Shown here: piece by piece, positions 35,614 to 42,905 of the stretch
Layout of the letters: each line of letters begins with the position of its first letter
Numbering within the stretch: the stretch's first letter is position 1
NCBI GenBank assembly: GCA_024760505.1
Contig: CP058931.1
Span: forward strand, 558,001-622,000
Direction of reading: 5' to 3'
DNA: 64,000 nucleotides
Origin: Nitrospira sp.
Lineage (GTDB): Bacteria; Nitrospirota; Nitrospiria; Nitrospirales; UBA8639
Made by a program: the position numbers and the translations under genes
The notes under the pieces: generated by a model
Told to the model about the DNA's origin: nothing
The model's database searches: none
What the model saw: the letters and a program-made list of their open reading frames with translations, nothing else

Positions 35614-35907
35614 GAAGTTGTGTGAGCCATCCCATACAGACTACCCACATGATTCATAAATTTTCATACAACCGGTCAATGCATGGTTGGTTTCGACGTT
35701 GAATCCCACTTGCCTCTCACCCTTCTGGTTGGCTTTTTCCTTTGTCGATGAATAAACGAGAAAGTGCGTTGATCACCTCAACGAAATCTTGAAGATGAGG
35801 CACCCCCAATGCAGACAGTCCATAACAAAGAACATTGGAATACCGGTTATTCCTCATTGGATCCCTTCTTCAGCATCACGACCATCACCGGATATGACGA
35901 CCTGTGG
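35614..35907. other. Gap between kinase 2 and the FecR gene
   Basis: 294 bp with no recognisable gene. It could be the decayed 3' part of a longer FecR-family protein, since many of those are longer than the 188 codons seen here, but I found no clear continuation in any frame. Confidence 0.35.
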
Positions 35908-36474
35908 TTACATCAACGCGTGTCCTTTGGCTAAAACGACCGATTCCCGCCCGCTGAGAGAAAACGTTCCCTCATCCTTGGCGACCACACCCTTCCTACC
36001 AAGGATGGTGATTTCCGGTTGAGTGCCTCCGATCCGAATCAATCCTTCCATTCCCCCCCACACCTGCTTGACGAAGGGGGCGCCTACCTCTACCGCGCGA
36101 ATGGCACGGGTGAAAACATCGGTGGCACTTTCGATGAGGACGACCAGAACGGTCTGTTCTTTTCGAATTCCTCCCAGCGTGATGGTGGTGTTTTGATCCA
36201 ACCGGAGTACCGCTCGATTGGCGAGGGCGATATCCGCCCGGCTTTCGTCACCTACCCGAATGCGATCCCCGGCACAGAAGATATCGTGGAGACTCACCGG
36301 CTGCCACTGCTCGACATTCACGCGGCGCACCTCCACACTTCCCTGAACGGACACGACCGTCGCCACAATCGGATGGCATTCCGCAGCCGATGTGGCCGAC
36401 GTGGTAAGCCCGACAGCCAGGAAGCTGATGCACAGAAGCCAAGTGGAACAGACAGGGACTGCTTTCATGGTCAT
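35908..36474 (-). CDS. Exported FecR-domain protein
   Basis: A 188-residue protein with signal peptide (STWLLCISFLAVGLTTSATSAA) and a FecR domain (VVSVQGSVEVRR, FCAGDRIRVGDESRADIALANRAVLRLDQNTTI). This is the non-sigma-regulator form of FecR domain, found in exported proteins. The protein ends at ALM, shorter than many relatives. The next genes downstream are a GAF kinase and a CHASE2 cyclase; FecR and CHASE2-cyclase genes often adjoin, which suggests that the FecR protein feeds the CHASE2 sensor (inference). Confidence 0.8.
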   Translation of the reverse strand: MTMKAVPVCSTWLLCISFLAVGLTTSATSAAECHPIVATVVSVQGSVEVRRVNVEQWQPVSLHDIFCAGDRIRVGDESRADIALANRAVLRLDQNTTITLGGIRKEQTVLVVLIESATDVFTRAIRAVEVGAPFVKQVWGGMEGLIRIGGTQPEITILGRKGVVAKDEGTFSLSGRESVVLAKGHALM

Positions 36475-36697
36475 ATTTCACCCGGGTTTGTATGGAGAAG
36501 GGGTGTTCTGTGTTCTCGTCTTTCGATGTGTGGGTGAGCGGAAACCGGGGAATTTTGGGTGGGAATATTCATACAGTATTTCACTCCTCTTTCTCTCAGA
36601 GTTTCCAGCAACGATTTCGGGGCTTGGATTCGGAGGCTTTGACGACACGAGGCGTCGAATGACGCGAGGGGAGAAAGCGTACGAAGGTTAAAGTCCA

Positions 36698-36895
36698 TTA
36701 CGGGTTCATGGTTCTATCATTTGGATCTCCTTCATTTTTTCCGACAATTCGTGGCGCCGAATCTTTGGTCTCAACACCGCGCCCTTTGTGGTTTTTGACA
36801 TATTCGACCTCATCCACCCATTGTTCCCATGCTTTGAGAATACCTTTAAAGAGACGAATGATCTGTCGGTTAAAGATGACGGTTTCTTGTTGCAT
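36698..36895 (-). CDS. Small hypothetical protein
   Basis: A 65-codon frame starting MQQETVIFNRQI, with a predicted amphipathic helix (IIRLFKGILKAWEQWVDEVEYVKNH) and a basic, polar tail. AAGGA lies 8 nt before the ATG at 36895; another ATG at 36901 is closer to it. No family recognised. It is the first candidate gene downstream of the operators at 37237-37436. Confidence 0.45.
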   Translation of the reverse strand: MQQETVIFNRQIIRLFKGILKAWEQWVDEVEYVKNHKGRGVETKDSAPRIVGKNEGDPNDRTMNP

Positions 36896-37236
36896 GGGCA
36901 TCTTCCTTCACTCACATTTCTGCGCAACGGGTCATCGAATCGTTCCTATGCCTCAACGACTTGACGAATCCTGTTTTTCAACGTCTGAGACTTGTGAGGA
37001 AGAGGGAGCATCAGTGTCCGGACCTTCTACCTCCCTCCGAATCCGACTCCTTTCGTCATGAATTCCTTGGCGACAGCAAGGAACCAAACCCAGAGAGGCG
37101 GGTTCATTAGGAAGAAACGATTGCGTATTCAGAAACACGAGCCCGAGCGACTCTCTCTGTATATGTCGCCGCACCTACAATCCTTCCTCATGGATTGGGA
37201 GATCATGCCATGGAGATGATTGAGACTCATGGTTTC

Positions 37237-37252
37237 AGTGATTTTGATCACG
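37237..37252. promoter_or_regulatory. Crp-like site GTGA-N6-TCAC
   Basis: AGTGATTTTGATCACG matches TGTGA-N6-TCACA at 8 of 10 fixed positions; only the two outermost bases differ. It lies in the same upstream region as the GTATC pair at 37400-37436. Confidence 0.45.
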
Positions 37253-37399
37253 TTAGTTGTCATTGAGGCAACTTCAATACCATCCATATGTTAGGTGCCC
37301 TTACCGATTTCCCTGAAGATAACCAATTGGCTGAAAACAGAAATTTCCGTTTCCAAAGCATTTCAACTGTGGTTATGCCAATCCAGGCACCACTGAAGG

Positions 37400-37436
37400 G
37401 TATCCATTTGGATACATAATTTATCTATTTAGATAC
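37400..37436. promoter_or_regulatory. Tandem operator pair GTATC-N6-GATAC, copy 2
   Basis: GTATCCATTTGGATAC at 37400-37415 is a palindrome with perfect 7-bp arms. A second palindrome with arms TATCTA and TAGATA follows at 37421-37436. Start-to-start distance is 21 bp, as in the pair at 24980-25016. The downstream minus-strand genes are the small protein, the FecR protein, kinase 2 and the second cyclase. Confidence 0.68.
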
Positions 37437-37746
37437 ATGTCTTGGTTGACGACTCCCTGTCTTTGAATGTCCCAAGGTCGACCATTAAGGTCAATATAAT
37501 GTCTTTTAGTCCGAATGCTCCATGGTTCCTTTCAAATTATTCAGGACAGGACTGATGGATTGAGATTCTTTTTCTGAGAGAGAAAATGAAAAATCCAAAA
37601 CATCCAAGGCAGATATTGGAATTGTCGGAGGTGTTGTAGGTTTGAATTAAAAAGGACTAAACTACGCCAATGCGATAGTCTGTAAGGCCGGTGACGCTTG
37701 GGAAATGAACGTGAGGAATAGAAGAGTTAAAAGGGAAAGGTCATTG

Positions 37747-38562
37747 CTAGAATTTCACTTCCTGGCCTTCTTTCAATATCGTGACGTGAGGAATGTCCAG
37801 ACGGCTTATTTCATCAATGATTTGGTCTCGTACGGTAGGCTTCATATGGTAGACGTATAAGGGCAGATCAGGTTTGCCGATTTTTCGATATTCGTGGGCT
37901 AAAAGAGTTGGCGTGAGATGTTTACTTCGAGAGGCCATATCTTTCATTGAATCAGGAAAGGATACCTCAATAAAGACGCCTTTTAAATTTGGTATTCGGG
38001 CCGCCTCTTGCCAAAGGTCTTCCGTCACATAGGTATCTCCACTATAAATCCAGGCCACCTCGTCATCCTGAATAATAAACCCTGCGGTTTCGACGGTATG
38101 GTTAACGGGAATGGGGGTTACTCTAACCCTTCCAGGCAAGCGCCACTCGCGTTTGGGCTCTAACTCCTCGCCACGTAACATGGAATATTGAGATTCTGGA
38201 AGATGGAAGAAATTCGGAAATACCAAATCGTTGAAGACATGCTTCTGAAGTCCAACTAAAATCGAGGGTAAACTTGCCACCACGATTTGATGATCCACCC
38301 GCCCGGACATATTATCGACAAGTGGGGGAATGCCTTTGACGTGATCTAAATGCAAGTGGGAAAGGAGAATATGTGTGATCCGCTTTTGCTCCTCCAAGGT
38401 AAGTCCTGAAGCTAATGTTCCAGCGTCTACCATCAGTTCTTCATTAACCAAGAACCCTACGCTCCGACAAATATGGTGACTGGTCGGTCCATTCAAGAGC
38501 AGATCAGACCCATGGGCTCCCAATACCCGAATGTTCACAGAAAATCCCTTGAATGACAGCAA
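37747..38562 (-). CDS. Class II 3',5'-cyclic-nucleotide phosphodiesterase (metallo-beta-lactamase fold)
   Basis: A 271-residue MBL-fold hydrolase. The metal-binding motif is HLHLDH at residues 69-74, and the class II PDE signature FIEVSFPDSMKDMASRSKHLTP follows GDTYVTEDLW. This family (yeast PDE1, CpdP) hydrolyses cAMP/cGMP. It would remove the messenger made by the CHASE2 cyclases. The start appears to be TTG at 38562, with AAGGG about 9 nt upstream. Two perfect Crp-consensus sites lie in its upstream region, suggesting control by the adjacent Crp-family protein. Confidence 0.85.
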   Translation of the reverse strand: MLSFKGFSVNIRVLGAHGSDLLLNGPTSHHICRSVGFLVNEELMVDAGTLASGLTLEEQKRITHILLSHLHLDHVKGIPPLVDNMSGRVDHQIVVASLPSILVGLQKHVFNDLVFPNFFHLPESQYSMLRGEELEPKREWRLPGRVRVTPIPVNHTVETAGFIIQDDEVAWIYSGDTYVTEDLWQEAARIPNLKGVFIEVSFPDSMKDMASRSKHLTPTLLAHEYRKIGKPDLPLYVYHMKPTVRDQIIDEISRLDIPHVTILKEGQEVKF

Positions 38563-38724
38563 TGATTCATACCCTTGCCTTCCTGTTGTGCCATATTCAA
38601 AAAATGCAGGGATGAGCGACCACCTTCAAGTCATGGAATCCTAGGGGGTAACCACCTCTCAGATGGAAAGACAATCCGAGGATCTGTTCTAGTTTTTAAT
38701 TTATCCCATTCCAGGCCTCCTGTC

Positions 38725-38740
38725 TGTGATATTCATCACA
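38725..38740. promoter_or_regulatory. Perfect Crp consensus site 1 upstream of the phosphodiesterase gene
   Basis: TGTGATATTCATCACA fits TGTGA-N6-TCACA at all ten fixed positions. It lies 163 bp upstream of the phosphodiesterase start codon and beyond the crp stop, so it belongs to the phosphodiesterase promoter region. Confidence 0.75.
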
Positions 38741-38747
38741 TTCTTGG

Positions 38748-38763
38748 TGTGATTCACCTCACA
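38748..38763. promoter_or_regulatory. Perfect Crp consensus site 2 upstream of the phosphodiesterase gene
   Basis: TGTGATTCACCTCACA again fits all ten fixed positions. Its centre is 23 bp from that of site 1, about two helical turns, so two dimers could bind side by side. Confidence 0.75.
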
Positions 38764-38824
38764 CTTCGTCAACGCCCAATTTCCTTAAAATCTCTCAATA
38801 GCACCAAACTAGAATTGTTGGGTT

Positions 38825-39493
38825 TTATTCCCATAATCTATTGATATAAATCGTCTTCCGGGTAACCGAAAGACTTCCGTTTTCTTTGAGAGCCTTGAGG
38901 GTCCGACTCAAGGTTTCCCTGGAACATCCTACCATGTTGGCTAATTCCTGGAAGGATGGACGATTGGAAATCAATAATTGTCCATGAGTCTCCACCCCAT
39001 CCTGGAACTCTGCTAAATCAAGAAGACAGCGACCCACTCGCCCATACATATCAAACATCACGAGACTGCGAACTTGTTCGCTGACTTTTCGCAATCGTTG
39101 GGAAAGGTTTTTGAGAATTTTTATAGCAATGTCTGGATGGTGCTTTAAAAGTTCCGTCAATGCCTTCCGTCCCAATAAAAAACATTCACTCGGCTCCACC
39201 GTTACCACTGATGCAGATCGAGGAGCCGATTCCAGGATGGCCATCTCACCGAAAAAGTTACCCGGACCTAAGTGCGAGAGGATAAATTCCTGTCCGTTTT
39301 TCCCGGTTAACAGCACCTTAACTTTGCCTGACAAAATAATGAATAACACTTCGCCTGAATCGCCTTCCTGGAATATGACATTTTTGTCAGGGAACTTTTG
39401 GCGACTCCCGGAAGCGGCCAACAGATTGAGTTCCTGATCCGATAATTCGGAAAAGAGTGGGACATTTTTAATCGCTTGTTTGTACATCACCAT
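38825..39493 (-). CDS. Crp/Fnr-family transcriptional regulator
   Basis: A 222-residue regulator. The cyclic-nucleotide-binding domain has a near-canonical phosphate-binding cassette (FGEMAILESAPRSASV, residues 81-96, with Glu83, Arg92 and Ser93), so cNMP binding is likely. The winged HTH recognition helix is CSRETLSR (190-197), with the Arg-Glu-x-x-x-Arg contacts of E. coli Crp, consistent with TGTGA half-sites. No Fnr-type N-terminal cysteine cluster. The start is 39493 or the ATG at 39487. It lies next to the phosphodiesterase gene bearing two such sites. Confidence 0.9.
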   Translation of the reverse strand: MVMYKQAIKNVPLFSELSDQELNLLAASGSRQKFPDKNVIFQEGDSGEVLFIILSGKVKVLLTGKNGQEFILSHLGPGNFFGEMAILESAPRSASVVTVEPSECFLLGRKALTELLKHHPDIAIKILKNLSQRLRKVSEQVRSLVMFDMYGRVGRCLLDLAEFQDGVETHGQLLISNRPSFQELANMVGCSRETLSRTLKALKENGSLSVTRKTIYINRLWE

Positions 39494-40051
39494 GACAGGA
39501 AATTTCCTGGCGAGTCACTCTTCCCTTGAATTGATCAGGGATTAATTCTTCTTCCAAAAAAGCACAATCATTCCGACATCAGCCCATCTTAAGATTTCAA
39601 ATGGAGCCATCATGCAAAAATCTTTCAATAAAGACAACATCCTTGTGCATAGCATTCACAATCCACTGAGCCTCCAGGGATACACACTTGCTCGCTCAAA
39701 CTGGTGACCATTGCCGGGACCATCGTCAGGATGGCCAAATCTTCCTCATGATTTCAATGCATTTTTTCTCATGTCGCCTTTGTCTGATGATGAGACCCCA
39801 TCCACAACATCCCCCTCGAAGAGTCGAATAATCCCGAAACGTGTCCCACCAAGTAATTCAAGTAAATGTTCTTATTGCCAAAATGATCGACAGTCTTGAA
39901 TTGGCCTTATGGCAAACAACCTATGCACCTCCCGGAAACCTCGGATGGGAATTTGTGATCTTAAATACATTTGATTGCCCTTATTCGTGCTTTTGGTTAA
40001 TTTTCACTCGAAATCGGGAATGAGTCCTCACCAAAATGGAAGGAAAATGGG
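39494..40051. other. Decayed intergenic region between crp and the ispH fragment
   Basis: About 560 bp without an intact gene. It contains a short relic resembling the end of a GAF domain (39688-39753). The open frame at 39841-40023 has no recognisable similarity. Confidence 0.5.
39688..39753 (-). pseudogene. Relic of a GAF-kinase gene
   Basis: 22 codons on the minus strand read NHEEDLAILTMVPAMVTSLS then EQ, close to the GAF end of the kinase paralogues (DEEDVAILTIVSAFAANSIEQ). Flanking codons in this frame do not continue the match, so this is a fragment at most. Similarity was judged by eye. Confidence 0.4.
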
Positions 40052-40260
40052 CTGAAAATTTTCCTGGCCAATCCTAGAGGGTTTTGTGCGGGGGTCGATC
40101 GAGCTATTAAGATCGTCGATTTATCTTTAAAGACATATGGTGCACCAATTTATGTCCGTCATGAAATTGTACATAGCCACCATGTGGTGGAGTCCCTACG
40201 CGGAAGGGGTGCCATTTTTGTTGGAGAACTAAATAAAGTACCCGATGGCGCTATTGTCAT
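40052..40260 (+). pseudogene. ispH: 5' fragment of ispH
   Basis: About 70 codons match the N-terminus of 4-hydroxy-3-methylbut-2-enyl diphosphate reductase: FLANPRGFCAGVDRAI with the first cluster cysteine, then PIYVRHEIVHSHHVVE with its active-site His, and a match ending near PDGAIVI. The remaining about 240 codons are absent. The expected initiator reads CTG (40052), although AAGGA lies 7 nt upstream. At about 40260 the sequence changes abruptly to an unrelated gene in another frame. It cannot make a functional enzyme; an intact ispH must be elsewhere. Confidence 0.85.
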
Positions 40261-40674
40261 CCCACGAATTGGGAAAACACATACACATTCAGCGCCGGCA
40301 CGGAATATAAATGGCTCAAGCTCACCTCACTCCCCCATTGGGAGATTTCGGTCCGCGGAGGCTATCAACGCTCTAATTATGCGAACCCAGCTCGCACTTA
40401 CACCCCTGCCATTCCTGATTCCAATTGGAACATCTTTGCGACCGGGCTCGGATTGAGGTGCAAACGGGGGTCACACTTCCTGGGGTTCATCAGTTGCGGG
40501 GATCCCAACCCTGCCTCGGGCTACCTGGAAGCCATTGTTTTGGATCTTGCGTTTCAATGGGCTCCCTGGGAGTCCCGCACGATCGCTGGAAATGAAATAA
40601 GCCCCACCATCAATGGTAAGTATAAAACGACAGACTGGTATATCGGATCATTCAGTATCGGTCTGATCTTTTAA
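40261..40674 (+). pseudogene. 3' fragment of an outer-membrane beta-barrel protein (FadL/OMPP1-like)
   Basis: From the junction the frame shifts and reads PTNWENTYTFSAGTEYKW, then ISVRGGYQRS, NIFATGLGLRCKRGSHFLG and, at the end, YIGSFSIGLIF. Alternating aromatic beta-strands and a terminal Phe are typical of outer-membrane barrels, and the pattern resembles C-terminal strands of FadL/OMPP1 transporters. About 137 codons remain and the N-terminal two thirds are missing. The family call is moderate; being a 3' fragment fused to an ispH fragment is clear. Confidence 0.65.
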
Positions 40675-40833
40675 GGGACATAGCAACATTCTGCACACCA
40701 CCAGTATGTGAAGTGGGTTAGCGTTGACTACGGCTACATTCTTTCATGGAGCACTCGGTGTGAATCTATCTGTATCGTTGTGGAATGCCTTGCAATTGTC
40801 TAAGCTCATGAGGAGAATCGAAACCAAACTCAT

Positions 40834-41454
40834 TTGGAAATGGGAAATGACGGATACCACATGAACGTCAAGGAAATTGGACCAAGACAAATGACATTTT
40901 CCCAATCAGACATGTTAATACTTGTCGATAAAAACGATGAAGTCATCGGCTTTCAGGAGAAAGAGGCCTGTCATGATGGCGACGGCCTATTGCACCGTGC
41001 CTTCTCCGTGTTCCTCTTTGACCAAAGTGGAAGGCTTCTTTTGCAAAAACGCAGCCACCACAAGCGCCTTTGGGGGGATTTCTGGTCAAACAGCTGCTGT
41101 AGCCATCCGCGCCCGCATGAGAACACCCGCGACGCCGCCGAAAAACGCGTTCGTGAGGAATTAGGCCTCGATTCGTGCCTGCACTTTCTTTTCAAGTTCG
41201 AATATCGTGCTCGCTACGATGGACGTGGTTCAGAGCATGAGCTTTGCTATGTGTACGCCGGTCTCTTAGCCGGAGAGCCGAAGGTAAATGAGTTTGAGGT
41301 GGGGGCCTGGCGGATGATCTGCGCACAGTCGCTCGACCGAGAGCTCGTTGAAAAGCCAGGTGCCTTTACACCATGGCTCAAGTCGGAATGGCCGCGTCTG
41401 CGAGGTAGTTACTGGAGCGACGTAAAAGGTCTCTTGTCCCTGGAAAATGGCTAA
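40834..41454 (+). CDS. idi: Isopentenyl-diphosphate delta-isomerase, type 1
   Basis: A Nudix-fold enzyme that interconverts IPP and DMAPP. Motifs: CHDGDGLLHRAFSVFLF, NSCCSHPRP (catalytic Cys plus metal His), the Nudix-like EKRVREELG and the EHELCYVY metal/catalytic glutamates. C-terminal W.KSEWP completes the family pattern. The likely start is ATG 40861 (MNVKEIG); the frame opens at 40834. It lies beside an ispH fragment, so this may be an acquired isoprenoid gene or a remnant of a larger cluster. Confidence 0.93.
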   Translation: MEMGNDGYHMNVKEIGPRQMTFSQSDMLILVDKNDEVIGFQEKEACHDGDGLLHRAFSVFLFDQSGRLLLQKRSHHKRLWGDFWSNSCCSHPRPHENTRDAAEKRVREELGLDSCLHFLFKFEYRARYDGRGSEHELCYVYAGLLAGEPKVNEFEVGAWRMICAQSLDRELVEKPGAFTPWLKSEWPRLRGSYWSDVKGLLSLENG

Positions 41455-41456
41455 CC

Positions 41457-41714
41457 AATAGCAACGCAACGATCAAGGAAGCTTTTAAGGTTCCCATTAT
41501 CATTGAGATCCTATCGGGTGGCTACACTAAGTTGGCGCTGGATCTCAATCTTGTGGCGTTGATTAGTAATTCTGGATTAGGCCAAATTGCTATGACCTGT
41601 TTAGATCTCAAAGCAAAGGGTATTCAGGTGAGCTTCGTTGGGATTTCACCAAAAATCAAAGGCATGCTGGACAGACATGGACTCTCAGATCTTCTTGCCG
41701 CTGCAAAAATCTAG
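41457..41714 (+). pseudogene. STAS-domain (anti-anti-sigma-like) fragment
   Basis: The C-terminal two thirds of a STAS domain are readable: LALDLNLVALISNSGLG (the segment carrying the phospho-acceptor serines), then VSFVGISPKIKGMLDRHGL. The N-terminal strand is missing, and the frame enters from the idi end without an ATG; the only start is TTG at 41532. Best read as a truncated gene, though a short functional product cannot be excluded. Confidence 0.6.
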
Positions 41715-42030
41715 GAGATTATTTCCCTCTTCGGAGGTATCAACAATACGATTCTGTTTGATCCCTTTTGGTCAAGTCTGAAAACCGACTCATGTAGACC
41801 AATGGAATATTCACTGATTCACAGACTCATACAATGGATTGGTAGCCAAGCGTGTATAGGCGACAAATCCAGGAGGGGGATGACGTTCCGCCCCTACACA
41901 CCTGATAGGATTCCGAGCTAGGATTGGTCTGCAGAGAAGGGTTAGTTTACTGAGGGAGGTGCAAGCAAAACGTCTACACCCGGTCAGAAGCGATGCACAA
42001 CTGTCGGTCTAACATGGAGCCCATTGAATT
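41715..42030. other. Intergenic region left of tRNA-Asn
   Basis: About 315 bp with no gene. An imperfect inverted repeat (GTGTATAGGCG...CGCCCCTACACAC) near 41852-41908 resembles the end of a small mobile or dispersed element. Confidence 0.4.
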
Positions 42031-42106
42031 TGGCTCCTCGGGCAGGACTCGAACCTGCGACCATTCGGTTAACAGCCGAACGCTCTACCAACTGAGCTAC
42101 CGAGGA
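42031..42106 (-). tRNA. tRNA-Asn (anticodon GTT), CCA encoded
   Basis: The minus strand gives a complete cloverleaf: acceptor TCCTCGG/CCGAGGA, D-arm with AGCTCAGTTGGTAGAGC, anticodon arm TTCGG-CTGTTAA-CCGAA with GTT, and T-arm GCAGG-TTCGAGT-CCTGC, ending in GCCA. Length is 76 nt including CCA. It marks the end of the fragment-rich stretch and is a possible integration site. Confidence 0.97.
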
Positions 42107-42210
42107 ACGAATATTTGTTAAGTGCGAATCTTCTCAATTAAAAGATGATCATAGCGTGACTGCCGGATTTCTTCAAGAACCGATGAGCCCTTTTAAGGAC
42201 TTTTTATATC

Positions 42211-42474
42211 CTAGAACTGAAAATCGGCAGAATCCTCTTCACCCTCATCCGCCTCCGACGCACCACCCTCGGATAACTTCACATAGTGGCGTGCCCAGGA
42301 TAAATATATATTGGCGCTGTCTTTCATCGCATCGGTACCTTTGATAAGTTTACCGACAATTTCCTGATCTCCTCCACTGATTTCAATCTCTCGTGCTTTG
42401 GTTTCCAACGCATGATGAAAGGTTTCCATCTGTTCCGTCAACGTCTGCACATGTTGTTTTAAATCGGTACTCAT
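42211..42474 (-). CDS. Small acidic helical protein of unknown function
   Basis: An 87-residue protein, almost entirely helical and rich in Glu/Lys (LKQHVQTLTEQMETFHHALETKARE), ending in a very acidic tail. No known domain. AGGGG lies upstream of the ATG. It lies 60 bp beyond the terminator of the oxidoreductase operon on the same strand, so it is probably transcribed separately. Confidence 0.6.
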   Translation of the reverse strand: MSTDLKQHVQTLTEQMETFHHALETKAREIEISGGDQEIVGKLIKGTDAMKDSANIYLSWARHYVKLSEGGASEADEGEEDSADFQF

Positions 42475-42532
42475 TTAATCTTACCCCTACATCCTGTGCA
42501 TCCATTCATGGATGACGGTTCGTCAAACAAAT

Positions 42533-42578
42533 AAAAAAGCCCTACGACCAATCACAAGACGGAGATCGTAGGGCTTTT
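42533..42578 (-). terminator. Terminator of the 2-oxoacid oxidoreductase operon
   Basis: An 11-bp stem AAGCCCTACGA/TCGTAGGGCTT encloses an 18-nt loop and, on the minus strand, runs into a T-stretch. It lies just beyond the stop of the ferredoxin-like subunit. The other side carries TTTT, so it may work in both directions. Confidence 0.8.
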
Positions 42579-42590
42579 CGTCTTTTCGAG

Positions 42591-42869
42591 TTATCCCTGA
42601 TAGGCTTGACCCAACTCCGCAGCTTCTCCAGCCTTATCCATTAATGTCCCATCTGAATTCACGGCGACCATTTCAATCGCTTCGTGTTTAGCGGCGTCAC
42701 ATACCACTTTACACAGCTCGCAACCCTTGCACCGCTCGATATGCACTTCGGCTATCATTTTGTCTGAATTGAGATCCAAACAATTGGCTTCCGGACAATA
42801 CATGATACAGAGCCGACAGCCTTTTTTCGCCACACATTTCTCATCTGTCACTTGGGCAACATTATACAT
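42591..42869 (-). CDS. 2-oxoacid:ferredoxin oxidoreductase, delta (ferredoxin-like) subunit
   Basis: A 92-residue protein with two cysteine clusters for [4Fe-4S] centres (CVAKKGCRLCIMYCPEANC and CKGCELCKVVC). It passes electrons from the catalytic beta subunit to ferredoxin. The first cluster (C-x5-C-x2-C-x3-C) departs slightly from the usual CxxCxxCxxxC. Last gene of the five-gene operon. Confidence 0.88.
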   Translation of the reverse strand: MYNVAQVTDEKCVAKKGCRLCIMYCPEANCLDLNSDKMIAEVHIERCKGCELCKVVCDAAKHEAIEMVAVNSDGTLMDKAGEAAELGQAYQG

Positions 42870-42905
42870 CTATCTATCTCTTTCCTTCGCTGAGGTTCTC
42901 GGTAT

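Larger units (their letters stand above)
36928..37746. other. Long intergenic control region
   Basis: About 820 bp without a supported gene. It holds the Crp-like site at 37237-37252 and the tandem operator pair at 37400-37436. The left part contains only short frames with no ribosome sites. Confidence 0.5.

Noticed and set aside
36953..37174. 73-codon minus-strand frame
   Set aside because: No ribosome site, polar low-complexity sequence and no similarity.
37400..37436. GTATC pairs as binding sites of the Crp-family protein in this window
   Set aside because: Not excluded, but its recognition helix has the Crp-type contacts that fit TGTGA half-sites, which are present elsewhere; the GTATC regulator is left open.
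39711..40023. Two small plus-strand frames after crp
   Set aside because: No ribosome site or domain; part of a decayed region.
40184..40456. 90-codon open frame read as one protein
   Set aside because: It is the ispH fragment running into the barrel fragment out of frame; the second half is not a protein.
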